Source of the DNA: Rhodocyclaceae bacterium UBA1310
GTDB lineage: Bacteria > Pseudomonadota > Gammaproteobacteria > Burkholderiales > Rhodocyclaceae
DNA: 20,901 nt
Assembly (NCBI GenBank): GCA_002307175.1
Contig: DBTS01000022.1
Coordinates: forward strand, 1 to 20,901
Direction of reading: 5' to 3'
Below are positions 1 through 7,660 of the stretch, in pieces (position 1 is the first letter of the stretch; each line of letters begins with the position of its first letter). Made by a program: the position numbers and the translations under genes. Below the pieces are notes generated by a model. It did no database searches and was not told the DNA's origin. It saw only the letters and a program-made list of their open reading frames with translations.

Positions 1-24
1 GTCCAAGTGACCGGAGCCAGCTCT
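1..24. repeat. Left copy of 24-bp terminal inverted repeat
   Basis: The first 24 bases are the exact reverse complement of the last 24 bases of the window, and the match stops at base 25. Read outward from the window interior, the sequence begins AGAGCTGGCTCC and ends ACTTGGAC, which to my eye resembles the ends of IS3-family insertion sequences (inference, not searched). If so, the window lies between two insertion-sequence copies. Read as codons, both copies give VQVTGASS, so a duplicated gene with variable tails is the alternative. Confidence 0.85.
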
Positions 25-159
25 TGGAACATGGTCTTGCGTTTTTCGGAAGATGAAATCGAGATTCCCGTGGATCTCGTGACCAGTGATAGGGATTCGC
101 TCGAAGCCCAGCGTGTGCAGGGATGGAAGCAGCGCAACCCCTGCTTTCCCGGAAGGTAG
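1..159 (+). CDS. Truncated 3' end of an unknown gene
   Basis: An open frame runs from the window edge for 52 codons to a TAG at 157-159. Its first eight codons (VQVTGASS) lie in the terminal repeat. The rest contains FSEDEIEIPVDLVTSDRD and ends CFPGR, with codon choice that looks coding. I do not recognise the family. The likeliest reading is a gene whose 5' part is cut off by a repeat element, so the first eight codons may belong to that element. A small gene with its own ribosome binding site follows 35 bases downstream. No function is proposed. Confidence 0.4.
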   Translation, partial: VQVTGASSWNMVLRFSEDEIEIPVDLVTSDRDSLEAQRVQGWKQRNPCFPGR

Positions 160-194
160 CCATGTAAGGTGAGGACTTTTATACGGAGGCGCAT

Positions 195-458
195 ATGGAC
201 AAGCTAACTATATGCAACGCAGGAAACACTCAGGCTCCCGCATTGGCCGTGCTGACGCAAATGGGCTACGCGGTTTACGCTACAGATGCAGAGACAAGCC
301 TTGTGGTGGCTGAAAACGCCGAGCATCGATTGCTTGCGGAAGACCTCGTGACTCTGCTCGGTCTGGTCACACTGGCCAAAATACGTGGCCCGGAATGGTT
401 TCCCACAGATCAGGAAATCGATGATCTGCTGAGGTTGGAGTTGGCAAGCGGGGATTGA
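195..458 (+). CDS. Small hypothetical protein (87 aa)
   Basis: A GGAGG at 185-189 sits five bases before the ATG, which supports this start well. The product is acidic and soluble, with no signal peptide or membrane segment. Its middle (YAVYATDAETSLVVAENAEH) looks like a small alpha/beta fold and its C-terminus is rich in Asp, Glu and Leu. It follows the truncated frame at the left edge on the same strand, an arrangement common for toxin/immunity pairs, but nothing in the sequence proves that. I do not recognise a family. Confidence 0.6.
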   Translation: MDKLTICNAGNTQAPALAVLTQMGYAVYATDAETSLVVAENAEHRLLAEDLVTLLGLVTLAKIRGPEWFPTDQEIDDLLRLELASGD

Positions 459-840
459 TGCAATAAACCATCAAGCCCCCCAGATAGGCTGGAATCGAAC
501 CCGCCATCCTGGCAGCCGCATCTTGAAATGAAAGCCCGAGGAGATGAAACAGCAAGTTTGCACATCCGCCTTGCTTTACCGACAGCTCGCGTTCTATCTG
601 TGCGCAGGCGCCACTCCGTCAGCATATCGCCTTGTTCTGCACGACACATGCCTGGACAGTGGAGGAGCGTGGCATGAGGATTTTTGGAAATGTCAGCGTG
701 CATAACGTCCGCATCGCCCGAGATTGAATGCGCGCACAACTGGCTGCCGACAAAGCGTTGGGAGACGCCTGCGGCTTTCCCGACCTACGTCAGACGTCCC
801 CACATTCTTCCCGCTGATGACATGAATGTGGGGAAACGCG
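459..840. other. Intergenic region without a convincing gene
   Basis: These 382 bases lie between the small plus-strand gene and the 3' end of the minus-strand operon. Short open frames exist, but none has a ribosome binding site and plausible composition together. The only clear structure is the inverted repeat at 797-834. A stretch near 485-510 resembles a tRNA T-arm on the minus strand but lacks the rest of a tRNA. Confidence 0.5.
797..834 (-). terminator. 11-bp stem hairpin after the 5-oxoproline operon
   Basis: TCCCCACATTC (797-807) and GAATGTGGGGA (824-834) are perfect reverse complements around a 16-base loop. The hairpin starts seven bases past the stop of the last operon gene, where a transcript end is expected. 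No T-run follows on the minus strand, so it may stabilise the 3' end or work with Rho rather than act as an intrinsic terminator. Confidence 0.5.
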
Positions 841-2577
841 TCATCCGATACGCGCAAGCGGCGCGCCGAGGGTCTGGGCGGTGCCGGCGATGGCGAGCAG
901 CGTGATCTTGCCGCTGCGGTGGGCGAAGACCTGCACTTCCATCTTCATGGCTTCCATCACGGCGATGGTCTGGCCTTCTTCCACTGTGGTGCCCTCTTCC
1001 ACTTTCCACTGATAGAGATTGCCGGAGATCGGTGAGGGTACGTGGGCTTCGTCTTCTTCCGGCTCTTGCGGCGCGGGCACGGTGCCAGAGGCCCCGGCAG
1101 TGGAAAGTGCCAGCAGCACGGAGGGCAAACCAAGCTTCACGCGGCGGCCATCGACTTCGATGGTCGTGCGCAGGAGGCTGGTGTCTTCCTGGGGCTCGAT
1201 GCGGGGTGCGGCCTTGATTGTTGCAGCAAGGGTTTCGGCGAAATCGGTTTCGATCCAGCGGGTGTGCACCTTGAAGCCTTCGGTACCGATGAAGTCGGGG
1301 TGATCAAGTACGGCACGGTGGAAGGGCAGCACGGTGGCCAGACCTTCAATGTGGAACTCGGCAAGCGCGCGGCGCGCACGCGCCAGTGCCTGCTCACGGG
1401 TGGCGCCGGTGATAATGAGCTTGGCCATCAGTGAATCGAAGCTGCCGGGCACCACGGAGCCCGCGGCAACGCCACTGTCGAGACGCACACCGGGGCCGCT
1501 GGGGGCATCAAAACGCTTGACCGGGCCGGGGGTGGGCAGGAAGCCACGGCCAACGTCTTCGGCATTGATGCGGAATTCGATGGAGTGGCCCAGCGGCGCC
1601 GGGGTTTCGGTGAAGGACAGCGGCAGACCGTCGGCCACACGCAGCTGTTCGATGACCAGATCGATGCCGGTGGTCTGCTCGGTGACGGGGTGTTCGACCT
1701 GCAGGCGGGTGTTCACTTCGAGGAAGGAAATCACGCCCTTGGCACTCAGCAGGAATTCAACCGTGCCGGCGCCGACATAACCCGCGGCAGCACAGATATC
1801 CCGCGCGGCCTTGTGGAGGCTCTCACGCTGGGTTTCGCTGATGAAGGGCGCAGGCGCCTCTTCGACGAGCTTCTGGTTGCGGCGCTGCAACGAGCAATCG
1901 CGTGTGCCGACCACTACGACGTTGCCATGCGTATCGGCGATGACCTGTGCTTCGATGTGGCGCGGGTGGTTGAGAAACTGTTCGACGAAGCATTCGCCAC
2001 GCCCGAAAGCGGTAACCGCTTCGCGCACGGCGGAGTGATACAGTTCTTCCACTTCATCCATACGCCATGCGATCTTCATGCCGCGCCCGCCGCCGCCGAA
2101 GGCAGCCTTGATGATGATGGGCAGGCCGTGCTGCTCGGCAAAGGCCAGCACTTCGCCAGCTTCCTTCACCGGGTCTGGTGTACCGGCTACGAGCGGCGCC
2201 CCCACTTTCAGGGCGATCTTGCGGGCTTCAACCTTGTCGCCCAGCTTGGCGATAGTAGCGGGCGACGGGCCGATCCAGATCAGCCCGGCATCCAGCACGG
2301 CCTGCGCGAAGGCTTCGCTCTCGGAGAGAAAACCATAGCCCGGATGCACCGCATCCGCCCCACTCTTGCGGGCCACGTCGAGCAGCTTGGCGATATTGAG
2401 ATAGGTATCTGCCGGGCGCTCGCCCTGCAGCCCATAGGCTTCGTCGGCCATGCGGCTGTGCAGGGCATCGATATCGGCATCCGCATAGACAGCAACGGAT
2501 TTCACACCATAATCGGCACAGGCGCGGATGATGCGGACGGCGATTTCGCCACGGTTGGCAATGAGGACTTTTTTCAT
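841..2577 (-). CDS. Biotin carboxylase-BCCP fusion, putative subunit of a biotin-dependent 5-oxoprolinase
   Basis: This 578-residue protein has an N-terminal biotin carboxylase (about 1-445) with HPGYGFLSE (78-86), the glycine-rich ATP lid GGGGRG (161-166), catalytic K236, metal ligands E274 and E287, EVNTRLQVEH (287-296) and R336. A Pro/Glu-rich linker leads to a biotinyl domain ending in EAMKMEV, with K545 as the biotin attachment site. The family charges biotin with bicarbonate and ATP. No carboxyltransferase of the AccA/AccD or propionyl-CoA type is present. The start codon overlaps the stop of the PxpB-PxpC gene by four bases (ATGA), so the two are translationally coupled. The housekeeping acetyl-CoA carboxylase normally uses separate accB and accC, so this copy is probably dedicated to the operon. 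PxpB-PxpC resemble the carboxyltransferase part of urea carboxylase, so a joint biotin-dependent enzyme is plausible (inference). The alternative is an acyl-CoA carboxylase alpha subunit with its partner elsewhere. Confidence 0.93.
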   Translation of the reverse strand: MKKVLIANRGEIAVRIIRACADYGVKSVAVYADADIDALHSRMADEAYGLQGERPADTYLNIAKLLDVARKSGADAVHPGYGFLSESEAFAQAVLDAGLIWIGPSPATIAKLGDKVEARKIALKVGAPLVAGTPDPVKEAGEVLAFAEQHGLPIIIKAAFGGGGRGMKIAWRMDEVEELYHSAVREAVTAFGRGECFVEQFLNHPRHIEAQVIADTHGNVVVVGTRDCSLQRRNQKLVEEAPAPFISETQRESLHKAARDICAAAGYVGAGTVEFLLSAKGVISFLEVNTRLQVEHPVTEQTTGIDLVIEQLRVADGLPLSFTETPAPLGHSIEFRINAEDVGRGFLPTPGPVKRFDAPSGPGVRLDSGVAAGSVVPGSFDSLMAKLIITGATREQALARARRALAEFHIEGLATVLPFHRAVLDHPDFIGTEGFKVHTRWIETDFAETLAATIKAAPRIEPQEDTSLLRTTIEVDGRRVKLGLPSVLLALSTAGASGTVPAPQEPEEDEAHVPSPISGNLYQWKVEEGTTVEEGQTIAVMEAMKMEVQVFAHRSGKITLLAIAGTAQTLGAPLARIG

Positions 2578-4208
2578 TTCGGTTCTTCGCTCAGTTCTGC
2601 ACTCAGTTCTGAAAAGTGCCGGATGGGGTTGAAGCGCAGGAAAGCGCCGACAGGTATCTGCCCGGCGCGATCAAGGTGATACGGTGCCACCGTGGCAATC
2701 ACCGGATAGCCACCGGTAAGGGGGTGATCGGCCAGGAACAGCACAGGCTGGCCGCTGGGAGGAACCTGCAGCGCGCCCAGGGCGGTGCCCTCACTGGGCA
2801 GCTCGTGGGTGATGGCGCGTTCCAGTGGCACGGCACCGGCCAGACGCAGGCCGACGCGATTGGATTGCGCAGTGACTTCCCAGCGCTGCGCGCAGAAATT
2901 CTCCACGGCAGCAACCGTAAACCAGTCGGTGCGCGGCCCCATCACCACATCCAGCACCACCTCCTGCCCACTCACGGGCAACCCGGCAGGTGCGACTTCA
3001 GGGGCCGTAACCGCCTGCACCGGCACACCACGCACGCCCAGCACATCGCCTGTACTGAGTGCAGGCGGGCCGACATGCGCAAGGGTATCGGTGGCGCAAC
3101 TGGCAAGCACCGGTTCGATGGCAAAGCCGCCGCGCACGGCAAGGTAGCTGCGCGTACCCGCCACGGGCTGGCCTATGGTAAGCATGTCACCATAGGCCAG
3201 CGCCACCGGTGCGTACGCCGCCACGCTCCATTTACGGCCATCCACAGCGCGCACGCTGACGGGCGCTTCCGCACCAGTCACCGCGACCACGGTTTCACCG
3301 AGGCTGCGCAGTTGCAGGCCGCCGCCGGCAGTTTCCAGCGCGGCACTGTCGCTGGGGTTTCCGACCAGACGATTGGCTGTGCGCAGCGCCGCCTGATCCA
3401 TGGCGCCTGAGGCAGAAACGCCCTGCCCGGCCTGCCCATGCCGGCCAAGATCCTGAAACAGCGTCTGCAGCCCGGTAGCCCGCACTTCCAGGGCCGCTTG
3501 CCCGGGCGCCAGAGATGCAGCGGTACGGTCTGGGCCATGCGGCGCGACATCTTTTTCGCCAATTCCAATCGCATATCCAGGCTCACTGGCACGGCGTGCG
3601 GCGATATCCACGAAGCGCACACGGTAGCCGGGCTGCAACAGCGCGGGTTGTTCGCGGCCCAGATCCCACATGGCTTCCGGCGTGATACCGATGATCTGCC
3701 AGCCGCCGGGGCTGGCCTGCGGGTACACGCCGCTGAAAGTGCCGGCAAGAGCAACAGCGCCAGCAGGGATGCGGGTACGCGGAGTCTGGCGGCGCGGCAC
3801 GTTAAAGCCCGGATGCCCTCCTGAGAGATACGCGAAGCCCGGTGCAAAGCCGGTGAAGGCAACCGAGTATTCGGCGCCTGTATGGCGGGCAATGACTTCT
3901 TCAATGCAGATGCCGAGGATCTGTGCCACTTCGGCAAGATCTTCGCCATCATAGTGCACCGGAATTTCCACCAGGGTGCTGCTGCGCTCGATACGGGCCG
4001 ACAGATCACGCCCGGCAATCGCACGCACCAGCGCATCGATTGTGGTGACGGCGGGGCGAAAGCGCACCAGGATGGTCCGCGCCGCCGGGACGAGTTCTTC
4101 AACACCGGCAGGCAACTCGCGCTGCAGCGAGGCAAGCAGTGCGAGCGTCTGATCCAGATCGGCAAGCTCAACCAGAATGGCGTTAAGGCTGACAGGCAGA
4201 AAGCGCAT
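2574..4208 (-). CDS. pxpBC: Fused 5-oxoprolinase subunits B and C (PxpB-PxpC, KipI-KipA type)
   Basis: The 544-residue product joins two subunits that are usually separate. Residues 1-235 are PxpB/KipI-like, with FTGFAPGFAYLSGG (118-130) and GGWQIIG (168-174). Residues 240-544 are PxpC/KipA-like, with QDLGRHGQAG (252-261), GAMD (268-271), SEGTALGALQVP (472-483) and TGGYPVIATV (498-507). With PxpA the complex hydrolyses 5-oxoproline to glutamate at the cost of ATP. I chose ATG 4208 because its N-terminus (MRFLPVSLNAILVE) fits the family and GGGG precedes it; a frame 33 codons longer would run into pxpA. It starts seven bases after the pxpA stop and overlaps the biotin carboxylase gene by four bases. 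The PxpC half is often annotated as a biotin-dependent carboxyltransferase because of its homology to urea carboxylase, which is notable given the neighbour. Confidence 0.93.
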   Translation of the reverse strand: MRFLPVSLNAILVELADLDQTLALLASLQRELPAGVEELVPAARTILVRFRPAVTTIDALVRAIAGRDLSARIERSSTLVEIPVHYDGEDLAEVAQILGICIEEVIARHTGAEYSVAFTGFAPGFAYLSGGHPGFNVPRRQTPRTRIPAGAVALAGTFSGVYPQASPGGWQIIGITPEAMWDLGREQPALLQPGYRVRFVDIAARRASEPGYAIGIGEKDVAPHGPDRTAASLAPGQAALEVRATGLQTLFQDLGRHGQAGQGVSASGAMDQAALRTANRLVGNPSDSAALETAGGGLQLRSLGETVVAVTGAEAPVSVRAVDGRKWSVAAYAPVALAYGDMLTIGQPVAGTRSYLAVRGGFAIEPVLASCATDTLAHVGPPALSTGDVLGVRGVPVQAVTAPEVAPAGLPVSGQEVVLDVVMGPRTDWFTVAAVENFCAQRWEVTAQSNRVGLRLAGAVPLERAITHELPSEGTALGALQVPPSGQPVLFLADHPLTGGYPVIATVAPYHLDRAGQIPVGAFLRFNPIRHFSELSAELSEEPK

Positions 4209-4215
4209 CACCCCG

Positions 4216-4974
4216 TTACTCCGCAAACGCTGCGATGGTAATGCCATTTTGCGCAAAGCCCTGCTGCAGCGAACGGGCAATGGCCACGGCATCGGGACTG
4301 TCACCATGCACGCAGATAGAGTCGGCGTCGATCTTCACCAGCGAGCCATCAATGGCCTCGATCACACCCTCCTGCACGAGACGGATCATGCGCTGCAGGA
4401 TCACCTCCGGATCATGCAGCACTGCCCCCTTCTCGCGGCGCGAGACGAGCGCGCCGGCGGGCGTGTAGGCACGGTCAGCAAAGGCTTCGGAGACGACACG
4501 CAACCCGGCTTCGCGGGCCCAGCCCACGAGCGGCGAACCAGCCAGGGCCACGAGCGTGAGTGTGGGATCAATGGTACGGATGGCACTGATCACATCCTGC
4601 GCCTGACGCGCATCCTTGGCGATGGTGTTGTAGAGCGCGCCGTGCGGCTTCACATAGCGCACGCGGGTGCCTACCGCTGCGGCCAGCCCCTGCAGGGCGC
4701 CGATCTGATAGATCACATCGGCCACCAGCTCATGGCTGGCCACATCCATATTGCGCCGGCCAAAGCCCGTGAGATCGGGGTAAGCCACGTGGGCCCCCAC
4801 GCTTACGTTGCGAGCCTTGGCAGACTTGAGCGTTTCGAGGATGCCGGCAGGGTCTCCGGCGTGAAAGCCACAGGCCACGTTGGCGCTGCTCACTACTTCG
4901 AGCATCGCGGCATCATCACCCATGCTCCATTCGCCAAGGCTTTCGCCCAGATCACTGTTGAGATCGATTTTCAT
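4216..4974 (-). CDS. pxpA: 5-oxoprolinase subunit A (LamB/YcsF family)
   Basis: The 252-residue product begins MKIDLNSDLGESLG and carries SANVACGFHAGDP (30-42), GAHVAYPDLTGFGRR (60-74) and VKPHGALYN, the signature blocks of the LamB/YcsF family. Its length is close to that of E. coli PxpA (about 244). The family works with PxpB and PxpC in ATP-dependent opening of 5-oxoproline to L-glutamate in the cytoplasm. I chose the ATG at 4974; the frame stays open upstream for 19 residues (first ATG at 5031), but those do not look like this family and a weak GAAAG precedes 4974. It lies 72 bases after pcp and seven bases before pxpBC. Confidence 0.94.
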   Translation of the reverse strand: MKIDLNSDLGESLGEWSMGDDAAMLEVVSSANVACGFHAGDPAGILETLKSAKARNVSVGAHVAYPDLTGFGRRNMDVASHELVADVIYQIGALQGLAAAVGTRVRYVKPHGALYNTIAKDARQAQDVISAIRTIDPTLTLVALAGSPLVGWAREAGLRVVSEAFADRAYTPAGALVSRREKGAVLHDPEVILQRMIRLVQEGVIEAIDGSLVKIDADSICVHGDSPDAVAIARSLQQGFAQNGITIAAFAE

Positions 4975-5046
4975 TGCATATCTTTCTTCGGAATTGCCAA
5001 CTGCCACGCGCTCCGGGGGCTTGCTGCGCATGGTAGTCTGAAAAAA

Positions 5047-5703
5047 TCAGGAGATCCTGCCGCCGCCCTCGCGGATATCTTCCTGCACATCCAGCGCTGT
5101 GCGTAGCCCGGCACGCAGGGCTGCCACCTGCTGCGCCAGCGGCAGCGAGGGCATGCCTGCATGCTGCGCTGCCAATTCGGGCAGCGCCGGCACATGAATG
5201 AAACCGCCGCGCACCGCATTGCCGGATCTGGCAAGCTGATGCATCAGCGCATAAAAAATGTGGTTGCACACAAAGGTGCCAGCCGTGTTGGAGACTGCTG
5301 CCGGTACGCCCTCTGCACGCATGGCACGCACCATCGCCTTGATCGGCAGCGTGGAGAAATAGGCTGCCGGGCCACCCGTGGCAACAGGCGTATCAATGGG
5401 TTGCTGTGCGGCGTTATCCGCAATGCGTGCGTCATTGATGTTGATTGCCACACGCTCCGGCGTGATTTCGCCACGCCCGGAAGCCAGACCAAGGCAAACC
5501 ACCAGCACAGGCTGGAATTCGTGAAGGGCAGCCTCAAGCACGGCAATTGACTGATCAAACACACAAGGCAACTGCATAGCCCGCACCGTGGCGCCACCGT
5601 GCTGCCAGCCATCAAGCGCACGCGCTACTTCCCACGAGGGGTTGAGCGGATCGCTATCGAAGGGCTCGAAGCCGGTAAGAAGAACAGTCTCGATGCGGGT
5701 CAT
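5047..5703 (-). CDS. pcp: Pyroglutamyl peptidase I (peptidase family C15)
   Basis: This 218-residue cysteine peptidase removes N-terminal pyroglutamate from peptides in the cytoplasm. The N-terminus has LLTGFEPFD (8-16). The catalytic triad is visible as E83 in TPERVAIN, C146 in NTAGTFVCN and H170 in GGFIHVP; the spacings (63 and 24 residues) match those of characterised family members. AAGGAT sits eight bases before the ATG. It lies 19 bases after the DUF979 gene and precedes pxpA, so the operon makes 5-oxoproline and then consumes it. Confidence 0.96.
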   Translation of the reverse strand: MTRIETVLLTGFEPFDSDPLNPSWEVARALDGWQHGGATVRAMQLPCVFDQSIAVLEAALHEFQPVLVVCLGLASGRGEITPERVAININDARIADNAAQQPIDTPVATGGPAAYFSTLPIKAMVRAMRAEGVPAAVSNTAGTFVCNHIFYALMHQLARSGNAVRGGFIHVPALPELAAQHAGMPSLPLAQQVAALRAGLRTALDVQEDIREGGGRIS

Positions 5704-5722
5704 GTTTGATCCTTGGCGCGGA

Positions 5723-6679
5723 TTAGAGATACATCAGGAAGTACAGCAAGAACACATTCACCACCAGCAGAATCAGCGACGTGGGCACCTGGGCGCGGAT
5801 CACGGCGTTTTTGTCCGGCAGTTCCAGCAGCGCGGCGGGCACGATGTTGAAGTTGGCGGCCATCGGTGTGAGCAGCGTGCCACAATAGCCAGAGAGCATC
5901 CCCACAGCGGCCATCACGGCGGGGTTGGCGTGATACATGCCGACCAGCACCGGCACGCCGACGCCGCCGGTCATCACCGGGAAAGCGGCAAAGCCGTTAC
6001 CCATGATGATGGTGAACAATGCCATGCCGATCACATACACGGCAACCGCCACAAAGCGCCCATCCATGTTGATGTAGGTGGTGGTAACGTGCGCCACAGC
6101 CTTGCCTACGCCCGCATCGGCAAACACCAGCCCGAGCATGCCGAGCATCTGCGGGAGCACCAACGCCCACCCCAGAGAGTCGGTCAGGCGGCGTGATTCA
6201 CGCATACCCTGCACAGGGGTTTCGCGGGTCAGCCAGCAGGCTACGGCAAGCGAGATGACACAGCCCACCCCGAGCGCGACGAAGGTGACGTTTTTGGGGT
6301 CCAGCAGGGGCACGCCAGCGATCGAAAGCTGCTTGGAGAACACAGTGCCAAGCATGGTGATCACGGGAATCATCAGCGCCGGCACGAAGAGCTTGTTACC
6401 CAGGCGTTTGGCGCTGGCCACATAGTCTTCCGGCTTGCGCCCGCCATGCTTGCCAAAACCTACGCCACCGAAACCGGCGACCAGGGCCATGATCACCGCT
6501 GCTCCACCCACCACGCGCACCGGCAAGCGATCACCAACCAGAAAGATCAGCGCGTAAATCCCCCAGAACAGGGCACTGGTGTAACGCTTGGGGTTGGATG
6601 CGTCCCGCACAGTCATCACAGCCGTGACTGCAAGCACGAAACCAACGAGGTAATACAGATACGTGACATTCAGGATCAT
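5723..6679 (-). CDS. DUF979 integral membrane protein, putative transporter subunit
   Basis: The 318-residue product is almost entirely hydrophobic helices, roughly eight to ten by eye. It contains GFGGVGFGKHGGRKPEDYV (68-86) and a glycine-rich stretch with MGNGFAAFPVMTGGVGVPVLVG, typical of DUF979. AGGGGG lies ten bases before the ATG. It starts three bases after the DUF969 gene, the usual pairing of these families. Their recurrent linkage to pyroglutamyl peptidase, repeated here, suggests that the pair imports or exports 5-oxoproline or pyroglutamyl peptides. Family membership is fairly sure; transport is inferred from topology and context. Confidence 0.88.
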   Translation of the reverse strand: MILNVTYLYYLVGFVLAVTAVMTVRDASNPKRYTSALFWGIYALIFLVGDRLPVRVVGGAAVIMALVAGFGGVGFGKHGGRKPEDYVASAKRLGNKLFVPALMIPVITMLGTVFSKQLSIAGVPLLDPKNVTFVALGVGCVISLAVACWLTRETPVQGMRESRRLTDSLGWALVLPQMLGMLGLVFADAGVGKAVAHVTTTYINMDGRFVAVAVYVIGMALFTIIMGNGFAAFPVMTGGVGVPVLVGMYHANPAVMAAVGMLSGYCGTLLTPMAANFNIVPAALLELPDKNAVIRAQVPTSLILLVVNVFLLYFLMYL

Positions 6680-6682
6680 GAT

Positions 6683-7408
6683 TTATTCCCCCTTGGCTTC
6701 GGAAGGTGCAGCCTTTTTTTCGGCCTCGATTTCGCGCTTGATCGCACCATCAAGGCGGTAGAGACGCACTGCGTGGATCACAAAGGCACAGATGGCGGTG
6801 GGAATCCCCCACAGGGCGACATGGATCGGTTCCAGATCGATCCCGGCTTCGTGCAGAAAGGTGGTCATCAGGGCAATCGCACCGAAAGCCACGAACATGT
6901 CTTCGCCGAAGAACAGACCAACGTTGTCAGTCGCGGCACTGAAAGCCCGCAGTTTGTTGCGGATGCGCTCGGAGAGCTTGCCAAAGCGGGCTTCGGTGGC
7001 GCCTTCGGTCATCGGCGCGAGAAGCGGACGCACCATCTGCGGATGCCCGCCCAGGCTGGTGAGCCCCACAGCAGCGGTAAGCTGGCGTGCCAACAGGTAA
7101 ACAATCAGCAGGCGCCCTGCCGTGGCGGACTTGATGCGCCCGATCCAGTTCTGCGCATGCTGGCGCAGGCCATGGCGCTCCAGCAGCCCGATCACCGCCA
7201 GGGGCAGCAGAATGATCAGCGGCAGATTGCGTGTCTTGATGATCCCGGTGCCGATGGAATCGAGAATCTTTTCGAACGGGAACCCAGCCGCTACCGCAGT
7301 ACCAATGGCAGTCACGACAACCACAAGCATGGGGTTGAAGCGCAGGATAAACCCCGCAATGATAATGGCTACCCCGATGAGGGGCCATAGATTTACGTCT
7401 GTTGGCAT
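6683..7408 (-). CDS. DUF969 integral membrane protein, putative transporter subunit
   Basis: This 241-residue membrane protein begins MPTDVNLWPLIGVAIIIAGFILRFN with a first helix, continues with several more, and has a charged C-terminal tail rich in Glu, Ala and Lys. LTSLGGHPQMVRPLLAPM and FFGEDMFVAFGA are conserved-looking blocks of DUF969. AAGGGAT lies seven to eight bases before the ATG. It is the first gene of the 5-oxoproline operon; the 252-base spacer to the divergent regulator holds two palindromes. DUF969 and DUF979 probably form one two-subunit permease (inference). Confidence 0.88.
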   Translation of the reverse strand: MPTDVNLWPLIGVAIIIAGFILRFNPMLVVVVTAIGTAVAAGFPFEKILDSIGTGIIKTRNLPLIILLPLAVIGLLERHGLRQHAQNWIGRIKSATAGRLLIVYLLARQLTAAVGLTSLGGHPQMVRPLLAPMTEGATEARFGKLSERIRNKLRAFSAATDNVGLFFGEDMFVAFGAIALMTTFLHEAGIDLEPIHVALWGIPTAICAFVIHAVRLYRLDGAIKREIEAEKKAAPSEAKGE

Positions 7409-7559
7409 ACCGATCCCTTTTGGAAAAAGGTCAATTTTGAATGTGACTCGTGCACCTGTTTAGTGCCGCAATGCACCAACCACGACCGTCGCCTGATCCC
7501 AACTACGGGTTTTACGCCCTTCCTGAAACCAGTACTTCTGATTGAGCATGTATCGTGCC

Positions 7560-7572
7560 ATAGTTGAACTAT
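7560..7572. promoter_or_regulatory. Candidate regulator operator 1 (13-bp palindrome)
   Basis: ATAGTTGAACTAT is a perfect 6-1-6 palindrome. It shares the core GTTGAAC with a second palindrome whose centre is exactly 42 bases away, about four helical turns. On the minus strand a TTGTGA precedes it and GATACA follows, with a 17-base gap, so it may sit inside a weak operon promoter. GntR-family regulators bind short palindromes beside their own genes; occupancy is inferred. Confidence 0.55.
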
Positions 7573-7602
7573 CACAAACAACAGTTCTTTCAGAATCTAT
7601 TT

Positions 7603-7613
7603 TTGTTGAACAA
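7603..7613. promoter_or_regulatory. Candidate regulator operator 2 (11-bp palindrome)
   Basis: TTGTTGAACAA is a perfect 5-1-5 palindrome with the same GTTGAAC core as the site at 7560-7572. It lies 47 bases before the likely regulator start codon, where binding could control the regulator's own promoter. Confidence 0.5.
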
Positions 7614-7660
7614 TATGGCTCTAGTGCTTGCAAACCACACAAAACCGGTACCATGTACAA

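Noticed and set aside
485..512. tRNA T-arm-like stretch on the minus strand (GGGTTCGATTCC)
   Set aside because: No matching 5' acceptor strand, D-arm or anticodon arm lies at the right distance upstream, and no CCA follows.
841..2577. Housekeeping AccC of fatty-acid synthesis
   Set aside because: The protein is fused to its biotin carrier domain and is the last gene of a pcp-pxp operon; proteobacterial acetyl-CoA carboxylase uses separate accB and accC.
1585..2679. Long plus-strand open frame antisense to the biotin carboxylase gene
   Set aside because: It mirrors a gene with complete ATP-grasp and biotinyl motifs, and its own product shows no recognisable domain and no ribosome binding site.
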